Shown one piece after another: positions 63,811-64,000 of a DNA stretch of 64,000 bases (position 1 is the stretch's first letter; the number at the start of each line of letters is the position of its first letter). The translations under genes were made by a program, and so were the position numbers. The notes under the pieces were generated by a model. The model was not told where the DNA came from, searched no databases, and saw only the letters and a program-made list of their open reading frames with translations. This DNA is from Gemmatimonadota bacterium (GTDB lineage Bacteria > Gemmatimonadota > Gemmatimonadetes > Gemmatimonadales > Gemmatimonadaceae), in assembly GCA_016714015.1 (NCBI GenBank), contig JADJNZ010000004.1:434001-498000 (forward strand), given 5' to 3'.

Positions 63811-64000
63811 CGTTCCGCGCGGCGTGGAGGCGTCGGGCGCCGGGGGTCCTCGCGATCCTCGGCGCCGTCGCCTGCGCCGGCGACGGGACGCCGGGCCTGG
63901 TGCCTCCCGGACCTGCCCCGACTCCCGTCCATGATGTCGTGCCCTGGGTCTCCGCGCAGGACGGGAACATGCCGTTGGTCCTCGTTGCGCCGCACGGCGG
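63807..64000 (+). CDS. Lipoprotein, truncated by window end
   Basis: The first 64 residues are visible from GTG 63807, which overlaps the clpB stop. The start has several Arg, a hydrophobic run (GVLAILGAVA) and Cys23 as a likely lipid site, then a Pro-rich stretch and VPWVSAQDGNMPLVLVAPHGG. That last motif resembles the N-formylglutamate amidohydrolase family start (PhxxPHGG), but too little is present to decide. Confidence 0.6.

Overview
The window is 64 kb of GC-rich bacterial chromosome, densely coded and mostly on the + strand. Start codons are very often GTG, and consecutive genes commonly share a 4-base GTGA/ATGA or a TGATG/TAATG junction. Most operon-leading genes have a pyrimidine-rich leader with no Shine-Dalgarno sequence. 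Several promoters fit TTG-N20/21-TAnnTT(T), which resembles the Bacteroidota-type -33/-7 consensus. The gene set includes a Man-type PTS with HprK, an ALDH16-type double aldehyde dehydrogenase, methylmalonyl-CoA mutase, SelB and many beta-barrel/SusC-era outer-membrane proteins. Together these point to a Gram-negative of the FCB group, most likely Gemmatimonadota. That assignment is inference; there is no rRNA gene in the window to test it. I saw no tRNA, rRNA, CRISPR array, transposase or prophage, and no gene-free stretch reaches 300 bases (the longest is the 290-base cobalamin riboswitch leader).

Region 1 (1-9.1 kb) is a signalling cluster. It holds a histidine kinase cut by the window edge, a CHASE-type kinase whose ATP-binding domain looks dead, a small Cys-motif protein, a PAS-GGDEF-EAL protein coupled to a FIST sensor protein, and a MASE1 hybrid kinase. 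Region 2 (9.2-15.2 kb) has asnS, deoC, an ALDH16-like fusion, a small membrane protein and mazG. Region 3 (15.2-24.3 kb) is a tightly overlapped run: alr, deoB, cdd, a lipoprotein, a beta-barrel protein, a receiver-kinase and mtaB, then miaB. DeoB, DeoC, Cdd and the aldehyde dehydrogenase together make a plausible deoxynucleoside catabolic route.

Region 4 (24.2-30.7 kb) has a putative HExxH protein, comEC, fbp and the catalytic subunit of methylmalonyl-CoA mutase. Region 5 (30.7-34.8 kb) is the oddest part: four tandem copies of an unrecognised zinc-ribbon/membrane/acidic-helix protein family, the second copy broken by frameshifts. Region 6 (34.9-39.9 kb) has an FmdB-type protein, argS, a PfkB-family kinase, purM and a secreted barrel-like protein.

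Region 7 (39.9-50.5 kb) is an almost gap-free chain of 14 genes: ribD-ribE-ribBA-ribH-nusB, a glycosyltransferase, hpf, hprK, PTS EIIA-EIIB-EIIC-EIID, ptsH, ptsI. It joins riboflavin synthesis to a complete Man-type PTS and its HPr-kinase regulator. Region 8 (50.6-64 kb) has metK, a bifunctional-nuclease-family protein, an anchored envelope protein, then a cobalamin riboswitch with a clear intrinsic terminator ahead of btuF-btuC-btuD and a TonB-dependent receptor. That operon runs by stop/start overlap into recO and selB. clpB follows a gap holding a possible pseudoknot, and the window ends in a truncated lipoprotein gene.

A dispersed repeat occurs in a gene gap (36.84-36.95 kb) and, in frame, inside the linker between the two ALDH domains. 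A related C-rich repeat lies in frame near the 3' end of mtaB.
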